Shown in pieces: positions 17,214-24,736 of a stretch of DNA of 45,542 nucleotides. The position numbers were made by a program, and so were the translations under genes. Numbering within the stretch: the stretch's first letter is position 1; each line of letters starts with the position of its first letter. Origin of the DNA: Comamonadaceae bacterium (GTDB lineage: Bacteria; Pseudomonadota; Gammaproteobacteria; Burkholderiales; Burkholderiaceae_C); the NCBI GenBank assembly GCA_947451385.1, contig CANFYZ010000022.1:1-45542 (forward strand), read 5' to 3'. The notes under the pieces are model-generated. The model saw only the letters and a list, made by a program, of their open reading frames with translations, searched no databases and was not told the origin of the DNA.

Positions 17214-17711
17214 ATGGCTTTGAATGTGATTTTCGCGCGGGCGCGCAACGGCGTGATCGGTGTCAACAACCAATTGCCGTGGCACCTGCCAGAAGACTTG
17301 GCGCATTTCAAACGCATCACCCTGGGCTGCCCTGTGATCATGGGCCGCAAAACCTGGGACTCCTTGCCGCCCAAGTTTCGTCCCCTGCCCGGCCGCTTGA
17401 ACGTGGTCGTGACGCGGCAGGCGCACTGGCAGGCCGAGGGTGCCTTGCGCGCCGGCTCGATCACCGAAGCCCTGCAACTGTGCCCAATCAAGACCGATGC
17501 CTGGGTCATCGGCGGCGCCGAGATTTACGCGCAGGCCCTGCCTTGGGCGCGCACCGCCGTGGTGACAGAAATTGACCGCGATTTTGAAGGCGATGCTTTT
17601 GCCCCTGCCCTGAATGCCGACTGGCAAGAGGTGCAGCGTTCATCCCATTCAGCCGCCAATGGCTTGGCGTTCAGCTTTGTGACTTACCAACACCTTCCAG
17701 CAGGAGAATAA
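17214..17711 (+). CDS. folA: Dihydrofolate reductase
   Basis: 165 residues from the ATG at 17214, 4 bp after thyA; an in-frame start at 17145 would lie inside thyA and is not needed. DHFR features are clear: ARARNGVIGVNNQLPWHLPEDLAHFK with the substrate-binding acid in LPEDLAHFK, the NADPH site VIMGRKTWDSLPPKFRPLPGR, and VIGGAEIYAQALP. It reduces dihydrofolate to tetrahydrofolate, so thyA-folA forms a closed two-step cycle. The DUF4337 gene starts 2 bp after its stop. Confidence 0.95.
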   Translation: MALNVIFARARNGVIGVNNQLPWHLPEDLAHFKRITLGCPVIMGRKTWDSLPPKFRPLPGRLNVVVTRQAHWQAEGALRAGSITEALQLCPIKTDAWVIGGAEIYAQALPWARTAVVTEIDRDFEGDAFAPALNADWQEVQRSSHSAANGLAFSFVTYQHLPAGE

Positions 17712-17713
17712 AC

Positions 17714-18304
17714 ATGTCAGCAGATGGATTTCACGTTCACGGCCCCCACGATCACGAACTCGAGCATGCCCAGAAAGGCCATGGCGACGAGGGTCATGGC
17801 GGCAGCCACACCAACAGCATTGCCATGTTCACCGCGGTGATTGCCACGGTGGGTGCGCTGTTTTCGTACATGGGCGGGGCCACGCAAGCCAACGCCGGTT
17901 TGTACAAAAACAATGCTGCCATCAAAAAAACCGAAGCCTCCAACCAGTGGAACTATTACCAAGCCAAAAGCAGCAAACAAAATCTGAGTGAGCTGGCCAT
18001 CGAGTTGGCACCGGCGGCAAAAAAAGAGTTCTATGAAGGCGAGATCAAGCGCTACAAAACAGAAAAATCCGAGATCAAAGCGGTGGCCGAAAAGCTGGAA
18101 GCCGAATCCAAAGAGTGGGACCATCAGTCCGACGAGCAGATACACCAGCACCACCGCTGGGCGCAAGCCACCACCGCCTTGCAAGTGGCCATTGCCATGG
18201 CCGCCATCGCCTTGATGACGCGTCGCAAATGGTTGGAGTGGGGCATGTACGGGCTGGGCGCCGTCGGCCTGGGCATTGGCGCACTGGCCTTGTTGCACAT
18301 ATGA
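17714..18304 (+). CDS. DUF4337 membrane protein with His-rich N-terminus
   Basis: 196 residues. Residues 1-33 are rich in His, Asp and Glu (HVHGPHDHELEHAQKGHG), a possible metal-binding tail. One membrane helix follows (about 36-58), then a long charged helical or coiled-coil region (about 65-150: NNAAIKKTEASNQWNYYQAK, KRYKTEKSEIKAVAEKLEAE). Two hydrophobic segments near the C-terminus (about 156-171 and 177-195) anchor the end. This is the layout of the DUF4337 family, of unknown function. It is tightly packed between folA (2 bp gap) and xthA (ATGA overlap), but shares no obvious pathway with them. Confidence 0.82.
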   Translation: MSADGFHVHGPHDHELEHAQKGHGDEGHGGSHTNSIAMFTAVIATVGALFSYMGGATQANAGLYKNNAAIKKTEASNQWNYYQAKSSKQNLSELAIELAPAAKKEFYEGEIKRYKTEKSEIKAVAEKLEAESKEWDHQSDEQIHQHHRWAQATTALQVAIAMAAIALMTRRKWLEWGMYGLGAVGLGIGALALLHI

Positions 18305-19098
18305 AAATTGCCACCTGGAATGTGAACTCGCTGTCGGTTCGCTTGCCGCAAGTGTTGGACTGGCTGGCCGCGCAAGCCGCCTCGGGCACCGGTGCCATGG
18401 ACGTTTTGGCGCTGCAAGAGCTGAAGATGAGCGACGACAAGTTTCCGCATGCGGCCTTTGCCGAAGCCGGTTACCAGGCGCAGTGGTTTGGCCAAAAAAC
18501 CTACAACGGTGTGGCCCTGATCTCGCGCAGCGAAGGTGCCGCGGTGGTGAAAAACATTCCAGGTTTTACCGACGAGATGTCGCGCGTGATCGCGGCCACC
18601 TACCCGGACGGCATGGGCGGCACCGTGCGTGTGATCGGCGCTTACTTTCCCAACGGCCAAGCGCCGGACAGTGACAAGTTTGTCTACAAAATGCGCTGGC
18701 TCAGCGCGCTGCGCGAGTGGGTGCACAGCGAGATGGCAGCGCACCCGCAGCTGGTGTTGACGGGTGACTTCAACATCACCTTTGACGATTTGGACGTCTG
18801 GGACCCGGTGGGTTTGAAAGGCACCATCCACTGCACCGACGAAGAGCGCGCGCATTTGAGGGGCTTGATCGAGTTGGGTTTGACCGACAGCTTCAGGCTG
18901 TTTGAGCAACCCGAAAAAAGCTACAGCTGGTGGGATTACCGTGACTTTGGCTTTCGCCGCAACCGGGGCTTGCGCATTGACCACGTGCTGGTGACCTCTG
19001 CCCTGAAAATCCGCGCCACCGCATGTGGGGTGGACAAAGTGCCCCGCAAAAACGAACGCCCCAGCGACCACGCGCCGGTGGTGTTGACCTTGTCCTGA
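18301..19098 (+). CDS. xthA: Exodeoxyribonuclease III (AP endonuclease)
   Basis: 265 residues, overlapping the previous gene by ATGA, which fixes the start. Endonuclease/exonuclease/phosphatase fold motifs are all visible: Asn7 in ATWNVNS, the metal-binding Glu40 in LALQELKM, the YNGVALISR strand, LTGDFNI, the DYRDFGFRRNRGLRIDHVLVT block, and the catalytic RPSDHAPVVLTL at the end. The enzyme cuts DNA at abasic sites and removes 3' blocking groups in base-excision repair. The short insert after residue 27 (ASGTGAMD) is a minor variation. It ends 3 bp from the convergent plsY. Confidence 0.93.
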   Translation: MKIATWNVNSLSVRLPQVLDWLAAQAASGTGAMDVLALQELKMSDDKFPHAAFAEAGYQAQWFGQKTYNGVALISRSEGAAVVKNIPGFTDEMSRVIAATYPDGMGGTVRVIGAYFPNGQAPDSDKFVYKMRWLSALREWVHSEMAAHPQLVLTGDFNITFDDLDVWDPVGLKGTIHCTDEERAHLRGLIELGLTDSFRLFEQPEKSYSWWDYRDFGFRRNRGLRIDHVLVTSALKIRATACGVDKVPRKNERPSDHAPVVLTLS

Positions 19099-19101
19099 GA
19101 T

Positions 19102-19725
19102 TTATTTTTTCTTGGCGCCGAGTTTGGACTCGGTGCCCGCCACCAAGCGGTTGATGTTGTCGATGTGCCGCCAGACCAGCAACAGGCTCATGACGATCAA
19201 AGCGCCCAGCAAGGGCTCGGCATAAGGCCAAGCGACATCCCCCCCAAAGGCGTAGTAAGCCGGGGCAAACGCTGCGGCGGCCAAGGCCGCCAAAGACGAG
19301 TAGCGGAAGAACCAGGCGATGATCAACCAGGTCAGGCCCACCGACAAACCCAGCAACGCATTCACGCCCAGCAACACCCCGGCCGCTGTGGCCACGCCTT
19401 TGCCGCCCTGAAAGCGAAAGAACACCGGGAACAAATGCCCGACAAACGCCGCCAAGCCGGCCAACGCCGCAGTGCCTGCCGCGAGCTGGTACTCTGCGCC
19501 CCACTGCTGCACCGCAAACACCGGCAACCAGCCTTTGGCGGCGTCAAACACCAAGGTCAGCACGGCGGCTTTTTTGTTACCCGAGCGCAGCACATTGGTG
19601 GCCCCCGGATTCTGGCTGCCGTAGGAGCGCGGATCGCTCAGACCCATGAGGCGACTGACGATGACAGCAAAGCTCAACGAGCCCAGCAAGTAGGACGCCA
19701 AGGTCACGCACAACGTGATCGACAT
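19102..19725 (-). CDS. plsY: Glycerol-3-phosphate acyltransferase PlsY
   Basis: 207 residues from the ATG at 19725; an in-frame ATG at 19848 would overlap the ybaK gene and adds a Cys/Arg-rich piece with no membrane character. Five membrane helices are predicted. The three cytoplasmic motifs are present: the SYGSQNPGATNVLR phosphate loop (about 35-48), FRFQGGKGVATAAGVLLG (about 100-117), and the later loop with RHIDNINRLVAG near the end. PlsY transfers an acyl group from acyl-phosphate to glycerol-3-phosphate, the first step of phospholipid synthesis. It lies 52 bp after ybaK on the same strand. Confidence 0.92.
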   Translation of the reverse strand: MSITLCVTLASYLLGSLSFAVIVSRLMGLSDPRSYGSQNPGATNVLRSGNKKAAVLTLVFDAAKGWLPVFAVQQWGAEYQLAAGTAALAGLAAFVGHLFPVFFRFQGGKGVATAAGVLLGVNALLGLSVGLTWLIIAWFFRYSSLAALAAAAFAPAYYAFGGDVAWPYAEPLLGALIVMSLLLVWRHIDNINRLVAGTESKLGAKKK

Positions 19726-19777
19726 GTTATTTTCCAAACCCAATCTCCTGAAAGTCACGCCAAGGCGGGACAAACGC

Positions 19778-20269
19778 CTATTCTGCCAGTGCGCATTGCA
19801 CGGTTTTTGCGTCCAAGCATTGCACGCACACTTGCGGCGTGATGCCAATCAAATATCCGCGCCGTCCGCCGTTGATGACGATGCGCGGCAAGGCCAGAAT
19901 GGTCTCCTCGATGAACACCGGCATGCTGCGGCGCGTGGCAAAGGGCGAGGTGCCACCCACCAAGTAGCCGCTGTGCCGGTTCGCCACCTCCGGCGTGCAC
20001 GGCTCCACCGATTTGGCACCGATTTGCCGGGCCAGATTTTTGGTGGAGACTTTGCGGTTGCCATGCATCAAGACCACCAGGGGCTTGGCATCCTGGTCTT
20101 GCATGATCAGGGTTTTGACCACGCTGAACGGGTCCAGCCCCAATTCACTGGCGCTGTGCAGCGCGCCGCCGTGCTCCAGGTACTCGTAGGGGTGTTCGGT
20201 GAACGCCACGCCTTGGGCCCGCAAAAATGCCGTCGCCGGCGTTTCGCTGACACGCTCCTTTTTGGCCAC
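19778..20269 (-). CDS. ybaK: Cys-tRNA(Pro)/Cys-tRNA(Cys) deacylase YbaK
   Basis: 163 residues. The YbaK/EbsC domain spans the protein: HPYEYLEHGGALHSASELGLDPFSVVKTLIMQ carries the conserved VVKTL lysine used in catalysis, and VLMHGNRKVSTKNLARQIGAK, GYLVGGTSPFATRRSMPVFIEET are the other signature blocks. The enzyme acts in trans with prolyl-tRNA synthetase to remove cysteine wrongly attached to tRNA(Pro). It starts 8 bp after the aldo-keto reductase gene on the same strand, so the two are probably co-transcribed. Confidence 0.9.
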   Translation of the reverse strand: MAKKERVSETPATAFLRAQGVAFTEHPYEYLEHGGALHSASELGLDPFSVVKTLIMQDQDAKPLVVLMHGNRKVSTKNLARQIGAKSVEPCTPEVANRHSGYLVGGTSPFATRRSMPVFIEETILALPRIVINGGRRGYLIGITPQVCVQCLDAKTVQCALAE

Positions 20270-20277
20270 GGCTGAAA

Positions 20278-21339
20278 TTACTGCGCCGGATCCCGCAATT
20301 CCCAGCGGATGGCGTCGATCTGCGTCAGCACTTCAGGGCTCAAGGTGATGCCCCAGGCGTTCAGGTTTTCGTCCAATTGCGCCACCGAGGTCACACCGAT
20401 GATGGTGCTGGCCACTTGCCATTTTGTGTAGCAAAACGCCAGCGCCATTTCTGTCGGCGTCAGGCCGTTGTCGCGGGCCAGTTGGTTGTAGCGGCGTGCC
20501 GCGGCCAGCGCTTCAGGTCGACCCCAGCGCTGTTTGCGCACCGACTCGTAGGTGGCAATGCGCGCACCAGAGGGTGCGTCCGGGCCGGTGGTGCCCGACA
20601 CATCGTATTTACCAGTCAGCAAGCCGAAGCACAAAGGCGAATAGGCCAGCAAAGACACGCCCAGGCGGTGGCAGGTTTCGTCCAAACCATTTTCCCAGGT
20701 TCGGTTCACCAGGCAATACGGGTTTTGCACGGTGGCCACGCGGGGTAAGCCATGCTGCTCGGCCAGGCGCACAAACTCGTGCACACCATAAGGCGTTTCA
20801 TTGGACAAGCCGATGTAGCGCACCTTGCCGGCTTTCACCAGCTTGCTCAGCGCATCAAGTTGCTCGTGGATCGGCGTGGTCGAGGTCTCTTTGGCTGGGT
20901 CGTAATACAGATTGCCAAAGGCGGGCACATGGCGCTCGGGCCAATGGATTTGGTACAGGTCGATGACATCGGTTTGCAAGCGGCGCAGACTGACTTCGCA
21001 AGAGTGCGCAATGTCTTGCGCCGTCATGCCCTTGCCCTCGCGCACCCAGGGCATACCGCGTGAAGGACCCGCCACTTTGGTCGCCAACACCAGTTTTTGC
21101 CTTGCCCCGGGGTGCTTGGCAAACCAATGGCCAATGATGGTTTCGGTCGCGCCAAAGGTCTCGGCCTTGGCCGGGACAGCATACATCTCGGCGGTGTCGA
21201 TGAAGTTCACACCGGCATCCAGGGAGCGGTCCAAAATAGCGTGTGAGTCGGCCTCGTTCACCTGCTCGCCAAACGTCATGGTGCCCAGACAAATCGGCGT
21301 GACGTGCAGATCGGTATGCGGAAGTTGAATCGTCTTCAT
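20278..21339 (-). CDS. tas: NADP(H)-dependent aldo-keto reductase, Tas-like
   Basis: 353 residues with a TIM-barrel aldo-keto reductase pattern: LGTMTFGEQVNEADSHAILD at the N-terminus, the catalytic Asp48 and Tyr53 in FIDTAEMYAVP, Lys in LVLATKVAGPSRG, His in DLYQIHWPERHVP, and SNETPYGVHEF. The N-terminus is close to E. coli Tas, which can complement tyrosine prototrophy although its true substrate is unknown. NADPH binding is expected from the IIGVTSVAQLDENLNAW block. The start has ATG directly after a run upstream of 63 bp that separates it from the acyl-CoA ligase gene. Confidence 0.85.
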   Translation of the reverse strand: MKTIQLPHTDLHVTPICLGTMTFGEQVNEADSHAILDRSLDAGVNFIDTAEMYAVPAKAETFGATETIIGHWFAKHPGARQKLVLATKVAGPSRGMPWVREGKGMTAQDIAHSCEVSLRRLQTDVIDLYQIHWPERHVPAFGNLYYDPAKETSTTPIHEQLDALSKLVKAGKVRYIGLSNETPYGVHEFVRLAEQHGLPRVATVQNPYCLVNRTWENGLDETCHRLGVSLLAYSPLCFGLLTGKYDVSGTTGPDAPSGARIATYESVRKQRWGRPEALAAARRYNQLARDNGLTPTEMALAFCYTKWQVASTIIGVTSVAQLDENLNAWGITLSPEVLTQIDAIRWELRDPAQ

Positions 21340-21402
21340 GATAGGTCCTGCTGTGATGCGCCCAAACCCGGGCGCGACGCCGAAGAGTTTAGCGCGCCCG
21401 TT

Positions 21403-23190
21403 TCAGGCAAGCTGTGCCGCACGTGCCTCTTCTTGCAAACGCAAAATGCGCCGCTGCACCTTTCCGGTGGTGGTCATGGGCAGTGCGTCAATGAACTCAA
21501 TCTCTTTCGGGTATTCGTAGGGCGCGAGCAAGCCTCTGACATGCTGCTGCAACGCGCTTTGCACCGCCGCCTCAAACGCTGAGGGGTCCCCGGCTTGGTT
21601 GCGCTGGGCTTGGTAGTCGGGTGAGAGCACCACATAGGCCTTGACCAAGGCGCCGCGGTCGCGGTCCGGTTTGGGCACCACCGCCGCATTCGCCACCGCC
21701 GGGTGTTTCACCAGACAGTTTTCAATTTCCCCCGGACCGATGCGGTAACCAGCGGCTTTGAACATGTCGTCGGTGCGGCCTTGGTACCAGAGGTAACCGT
21801 CGGCATCGGCCACGGCCATGTCGCCGGTGCGGCACCAGTCGCCGGTGTATTTGGCCTGGGTGGCGGCCTCGTTGCGCCAGTAACCCAAAAAGAACACTGG
21901 ATCCGGGTGGCCATGCACATCGACACGGTTCACCGCCACCTCGCCGGGCGTGCCTGCGGGGCATTCGTGGCCGTGCGCATCGATCACCGCGACCCGGTGC
22001 CCCGGGTAGCCCTTGCCCATGCTGTTGGCACGCGCTGGCCACAGACGGGCGCAGTTGCCCACCACGTAATTGATTTCGGTTTGGCCAAACATCTCGTTCA
22101 CCGTCACGCCCAGCTCTTGCTCGCAATAGGCAAACACCGCATCGCCCACGGCCTCACCGGCGCTCATGATGGCGTGCAGCCGCAAGCGGTACTGCGCGCG
22201 CGGGTGCGGCACGGCTTTCATCATGGCTTTCAGCGCGGTCGGGAACAAAAAGGTGTGCGTGACCCGGTGCGAGGACAAAATCTCAAACGCCAGCTCGGGC
22301 GCAAAGCGGCCGTTGAAAGCCACGATCGGGCGGCCAAAGTACAGGCTGGGTAGCAAAGCATCCATCAGCCCGCCGGTCCAGGCCCAGTCGGCGGGCGACC
22401 AGAACACGGCTTGCGAGGCCTTGCGGGCATCGAAAGGGTCAAAGCCAAACCAGTTTTGGCTGCAGACAAAACCGGTCAGGTTGCCGATCAAGGCGCGGTG
22501 CGGAATCAAGGCCCCTTTGGGGTTGCCGGTGGTACCGCTGGTGTAAATCAACACCGCCGGGTCTTCGGCCAAGGTGCGCAAGGGTTTGAAGCGTGGCGCG
22601 GCCGCGGCCAGGGCCACGTCAAAATCCAGGTCACAGGCAGGGTCTGAATGGGGCTGTGAAGGCGCGTCCTTCAAGCCCACGCCGATGACGGTCTGCAGGC
22701 CCGGGCATTCGGCGCGGGCCGCTGCGATGGCCGGCAGGGCCGCCACCTCCCCAATCACGACGCGGGCCTGGCTGTCTTGCAGGCGAAAGGCCAAGGCCTC
22801 CGGCCCAAAGAGCATGGACAGCGGCATGGCCACCGCGCCCATTTGCAACACCGCCATGTAGGCCACCGCAGTTTCAAAACGCTGCGGCATCACCATCGCC
22901 ACCCGGTCGCCGGGCTGCACGCCCAAGCCTTTGAGCACCTGGCTCAAGCGGTTCGCGGATTGTTTCAGTTGTGCAAAGGTGAACACCCGCGGCCGCTGGC
23001 CGGGACGGTGCTCGCGCAGCGCCACGCGCTGCGCCGCATCAGGGGCCGACGCCCAACGGCCACAGCACGCCTGCGCCATATTGAAGTGGGTGTCCACGCG
23101 CCAGCCAAATTGCGCATGCAATGCGGCATAGACATCGGTTTGCGCCTGCTGCGGTGCGTGATTTTGATCGTCTTGGCGACTGTCTCTCAT
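21403..23190 (-). CDS. AMP-dependent acyl-CoA synthetase
   Basis: 595 residues with AAGGAG 7 bases before the ATG. The adenylate-forming motifs are intact: P-loop YTSGTTGNPKGALIPH, A5 NEMFGQTEINY, A7 YTGDWCRTGDMAVAD, hinge GRTDDMFKAAGYRIGPGEIE and the A10 lysine in PMTTTGKVQRRILR. The sequence style (WSPADWAWTGGLMDALLPSLYFGRPIV) is close to medium-chain and acetyl-CoA-synthetase-like enzymes rather than long-chain FadD. It would activate a carboxylic acid to its CoA ester, through an acyl-AMP. The chain length preferred cannot be read. It is divergent from a hydrolase gene across only 13 bp. Confidence 0.88.
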   Translation of the reverse strand: MRDSRQDDQNHAPQQAQTDVYAALHAQFGWRVDTHFNMAQACCGRWASAPDAAQRVALREHRPGQRPRVFTFAQLKQSANRLSQVLKGLGVQPGDRVAMVMPQRFETAVAYMAVLQMGAVAMPLSMLFGPEALAFRLQDSQARVVIGEVAALPAIAAARAECPGLQTVIGVGLKDAPSQPHSDPACDLDFDVALAAAAPRFKPLRTLAEDPAVLIYTSGTTGNPKGALIPHRALIGNLTGFVCSQNWFGFDPFDARKASQAVFWSPADWAWTGGLMDALLPSLYFGRPIVAFNGRFAPELAFEILSSHRVTHTFLFPTALKAMMKAVPHPRAQYRLRLHAIMSAGEAVGDAVFAYCEQELGVTVNEMFGQTEINYVVGNCARLWPARANSMGKGYPGHRVAVIDAHGHECPAGTPGEVAVNRVDVHGHPDPVFFLGYWRNEAATQAKYTGDWCRTGDMAVADADGYLWYQGRTDDMFKAAGYRIGPGEIENCLVKHPAVANAAVVPKPDRDRGALVKAYVVLSPDYQAQRNQAGDPSAFEAAVQSALQQHVRGLLAPYEYPKEIEFIDALPMTTTGKVQRRILRLQEEARAAQLA

Positions 23191-23203
23191 CCTTATTCTC
23201 CTT

Positions 23204-24133
23204 ATGATCGAAAGTATGTACCAAGAAAGACGAACTTCCAGCAGTCAAATCATCCCCCTGCGTGGCTTGCGCTACCACGTGCGTACCTGGGGCCAGCCGG
23301 TGCCGGGCAGCACCCCGCTGGTCTTGGCCCATGGCTGGATGGACGTGGCCGCCTCCTGGCAATTCATGGTGGACGCACTGAGCGAGGCTTTTGCTTCGGG
23401 TCGCCAGATCATTGCGCCCGACTGGCGCGGTTACGGCCTGACCGAAGGCCCGCCCACCGACTGCTACTGGCTGCCCGACTACCTGGGCGACCTGGACGCC
23501 CTGCTCGATGAACTGTGTCCCGGCCAGGCGATTGACCTGGTGGGCCACAGCATGGGCGGCAATGTGGTGATGCACTACGCCGGCTGCCGGCCGGAGCGGA
23601 TTCGCCGCCTGGTGAACCTGGAAGGCTTTGGCATGCCCACCACCCGGGCCACGCAAGCGCCCAAGCGCTTGACGCAGTGGCTAAACGAACTCAAGGCCTT
23701 GAAAAACGGCGAATCAGATTTGAGAACCTACTCGGACGCCGCCGGCGTGGCTGCGCGCTTGATGAAAACCAACAAGCGCCTGACGCCCGACAAAGCCCAC
23801 TGGTTGGCGCAGCATTGGGCGGCACCCGACGCGACGGGCCAATGGCGCATTTTGGGCGACGCGGCGCACAAAGTGATCAACCCCTACATCTCGCGGGTCG
23901 AAGAGATTTTGGAAATTTACAAGTCCATCAGCGCCCCGACCTTGTTCATTGAGGCCTCAGACGACTCCTTGAGCGGCTGGTGGCAAGGCCGCTTCACGCT
24001 GGCCGAATTCCATGAGCGCCTGAAGTCGGTGCCGCAGTTGCAAAAAGGCCTGGTGCCCGACGCGGGCCACATGCTGCACCACGACCAGCCGCAGGTGTTG
24101 GCCGACATGCTGGAAGCGTTTTTGCAGTCCTGA
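23204..24133 (+). CDS. Alpha/beta hydrolase
   Basis: 309 residues. Motifs are LVLAHGWMDVAASWQFM (oxyanion region), a nucleophile Ser in VGHSMGGNVVMHYAG near residue 117, an acid in FIEASDDSLSGW, and a C-terminal histidine in VPDAGHMLHHDQP. It is cytoplasmic by sequence. The 13 bp divergent gap holds the acyl-CoA ligase's ribosome-binding site on the other strand, and no site is visible for this gene at the ATG at 23204. An ATG at 23216 (MYQER) has only a weak GAAAG, so the start is uncertain. Substrate unknown; a thioesterase- or esterase-like role beside an acyl-CoA ligase is possible. Confidence 0.85.
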   Translation: MIESMYQERRTSSSQIIPLRGLRYHVRTWGQPVPGSTPLVLAHGWMDVAASWQFMVDALSEAFASGRQIIAPDWRGYGLTEGPPTDCYWLPDYLGDLDALLDELCPGQAIDLVGHSMGGNVVMHYAGCRPERIRRLVNLEGFGMPTTRATQAPKRLTQWLNELKALKNGESDLRTYSDAAGVAARLMKTNKRLTPDKAHWLAQHWAAPDATGQWRILGDAAHKVINPYISRVEEILEIYKSISAPTLFIEASDDSLSGWWQGRFTLAEFHERLKSVPQLQKGLVPDAGHMLHHDQPQVLADMLEAFLQS

Positions 24134-24183
24134 CACACTACATCTCTAAAATCGCGGTCATTATTTTCTTTGCGCAATCCCTC

Positions 24184-24726
24184 ATGAACTTTGTACAGCG
24201 TGGCCTGCTGCTCTTGGCTTGGCTTGGCCTCTCGCCCGTCTGGGCGCAAACTGCTGCTTGGCAAGACAGCCAACCCTGCCCCGCCTGGGTGGCCAAAGAG
24301 GATGGCCAACCGCCAGTGGCCGACAAACGCTGGGACCTCACCTTGTCGCCCTACACCCACCATTGGGGTGGAGAAACTGCAGAACACAAACCGGTGGTGC
24401 TGGGTTCGCTGGACCGGGCCGTCGCAGGCAACCGCTTTTGCGGCATGAGCTTGTTCAGCAACTCCTTTGGTCAGCCCACGGTGTATGTGTACGCCGGGCA
24501 GCGCTGGGATCCGTGGATGGACCACTCGAAGTTGTTCGTCAAAGTCACGGCCGGCATCTTTTACGGCTATGTGGGCAAGTACAAAGACAAAGTGCCCTTC
24601 AACTACAACGGTTTTTCACCGGGCATCATCCCTGCCTTGGGATATGCCTTCAGCCCCACCGACTCCGCTCAGGTGCTGGTGTTGGGCAGCGCAGGCGTGA
24701 TGTTCGCCTACGGCCACCGCTTCTGA
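24184..24726 (+). CDS. Outer-membrane beta-barrel protein, PagP-like
   Basis: 180 residues with a signal peptide ending near VWA/QTAA (residue about 21). The mature part has alternating polar and hydrophobic strands and ends in an aromatic GHRF, the usual signature for outer-membrane assembly. Local resemblance to PagP, the lipid A palmitoyltransferase: WDLTLSPYTHHW recalls the strand carrying PagP His33; FSNSFGQ recalls the FKDSW block with the catalytic Asp-Ser, but with Asn in place of Asp; and KVTAGIFYGY followed by PGIIPALGYAF matches the later strands. I infer a small 8-stranded barrel. Whether it is an acyltransferase is doubtful given the Asp to Asn change. It is convergent with phoX. 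Confidence 0.6.
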   Translation: MNFVQRGLLLLAWLGLSPVWAQTAAWQDSQPCPAWVAKEDGQPPVADKRWDLTLSPYTHHWGGETAEHKPVVLGSLDRAVAGNRFCGMSLFSNSFGQPTVYVYAGQRWDPWMDHSKLFVKVTAGIFYGYVGKYKDKVPFNYNGFSPGIIPALGYAFSPTDSAQVLVLGSAGVMFAYGHRF

Positions 24727-24736
24727 GCTGAACCGA

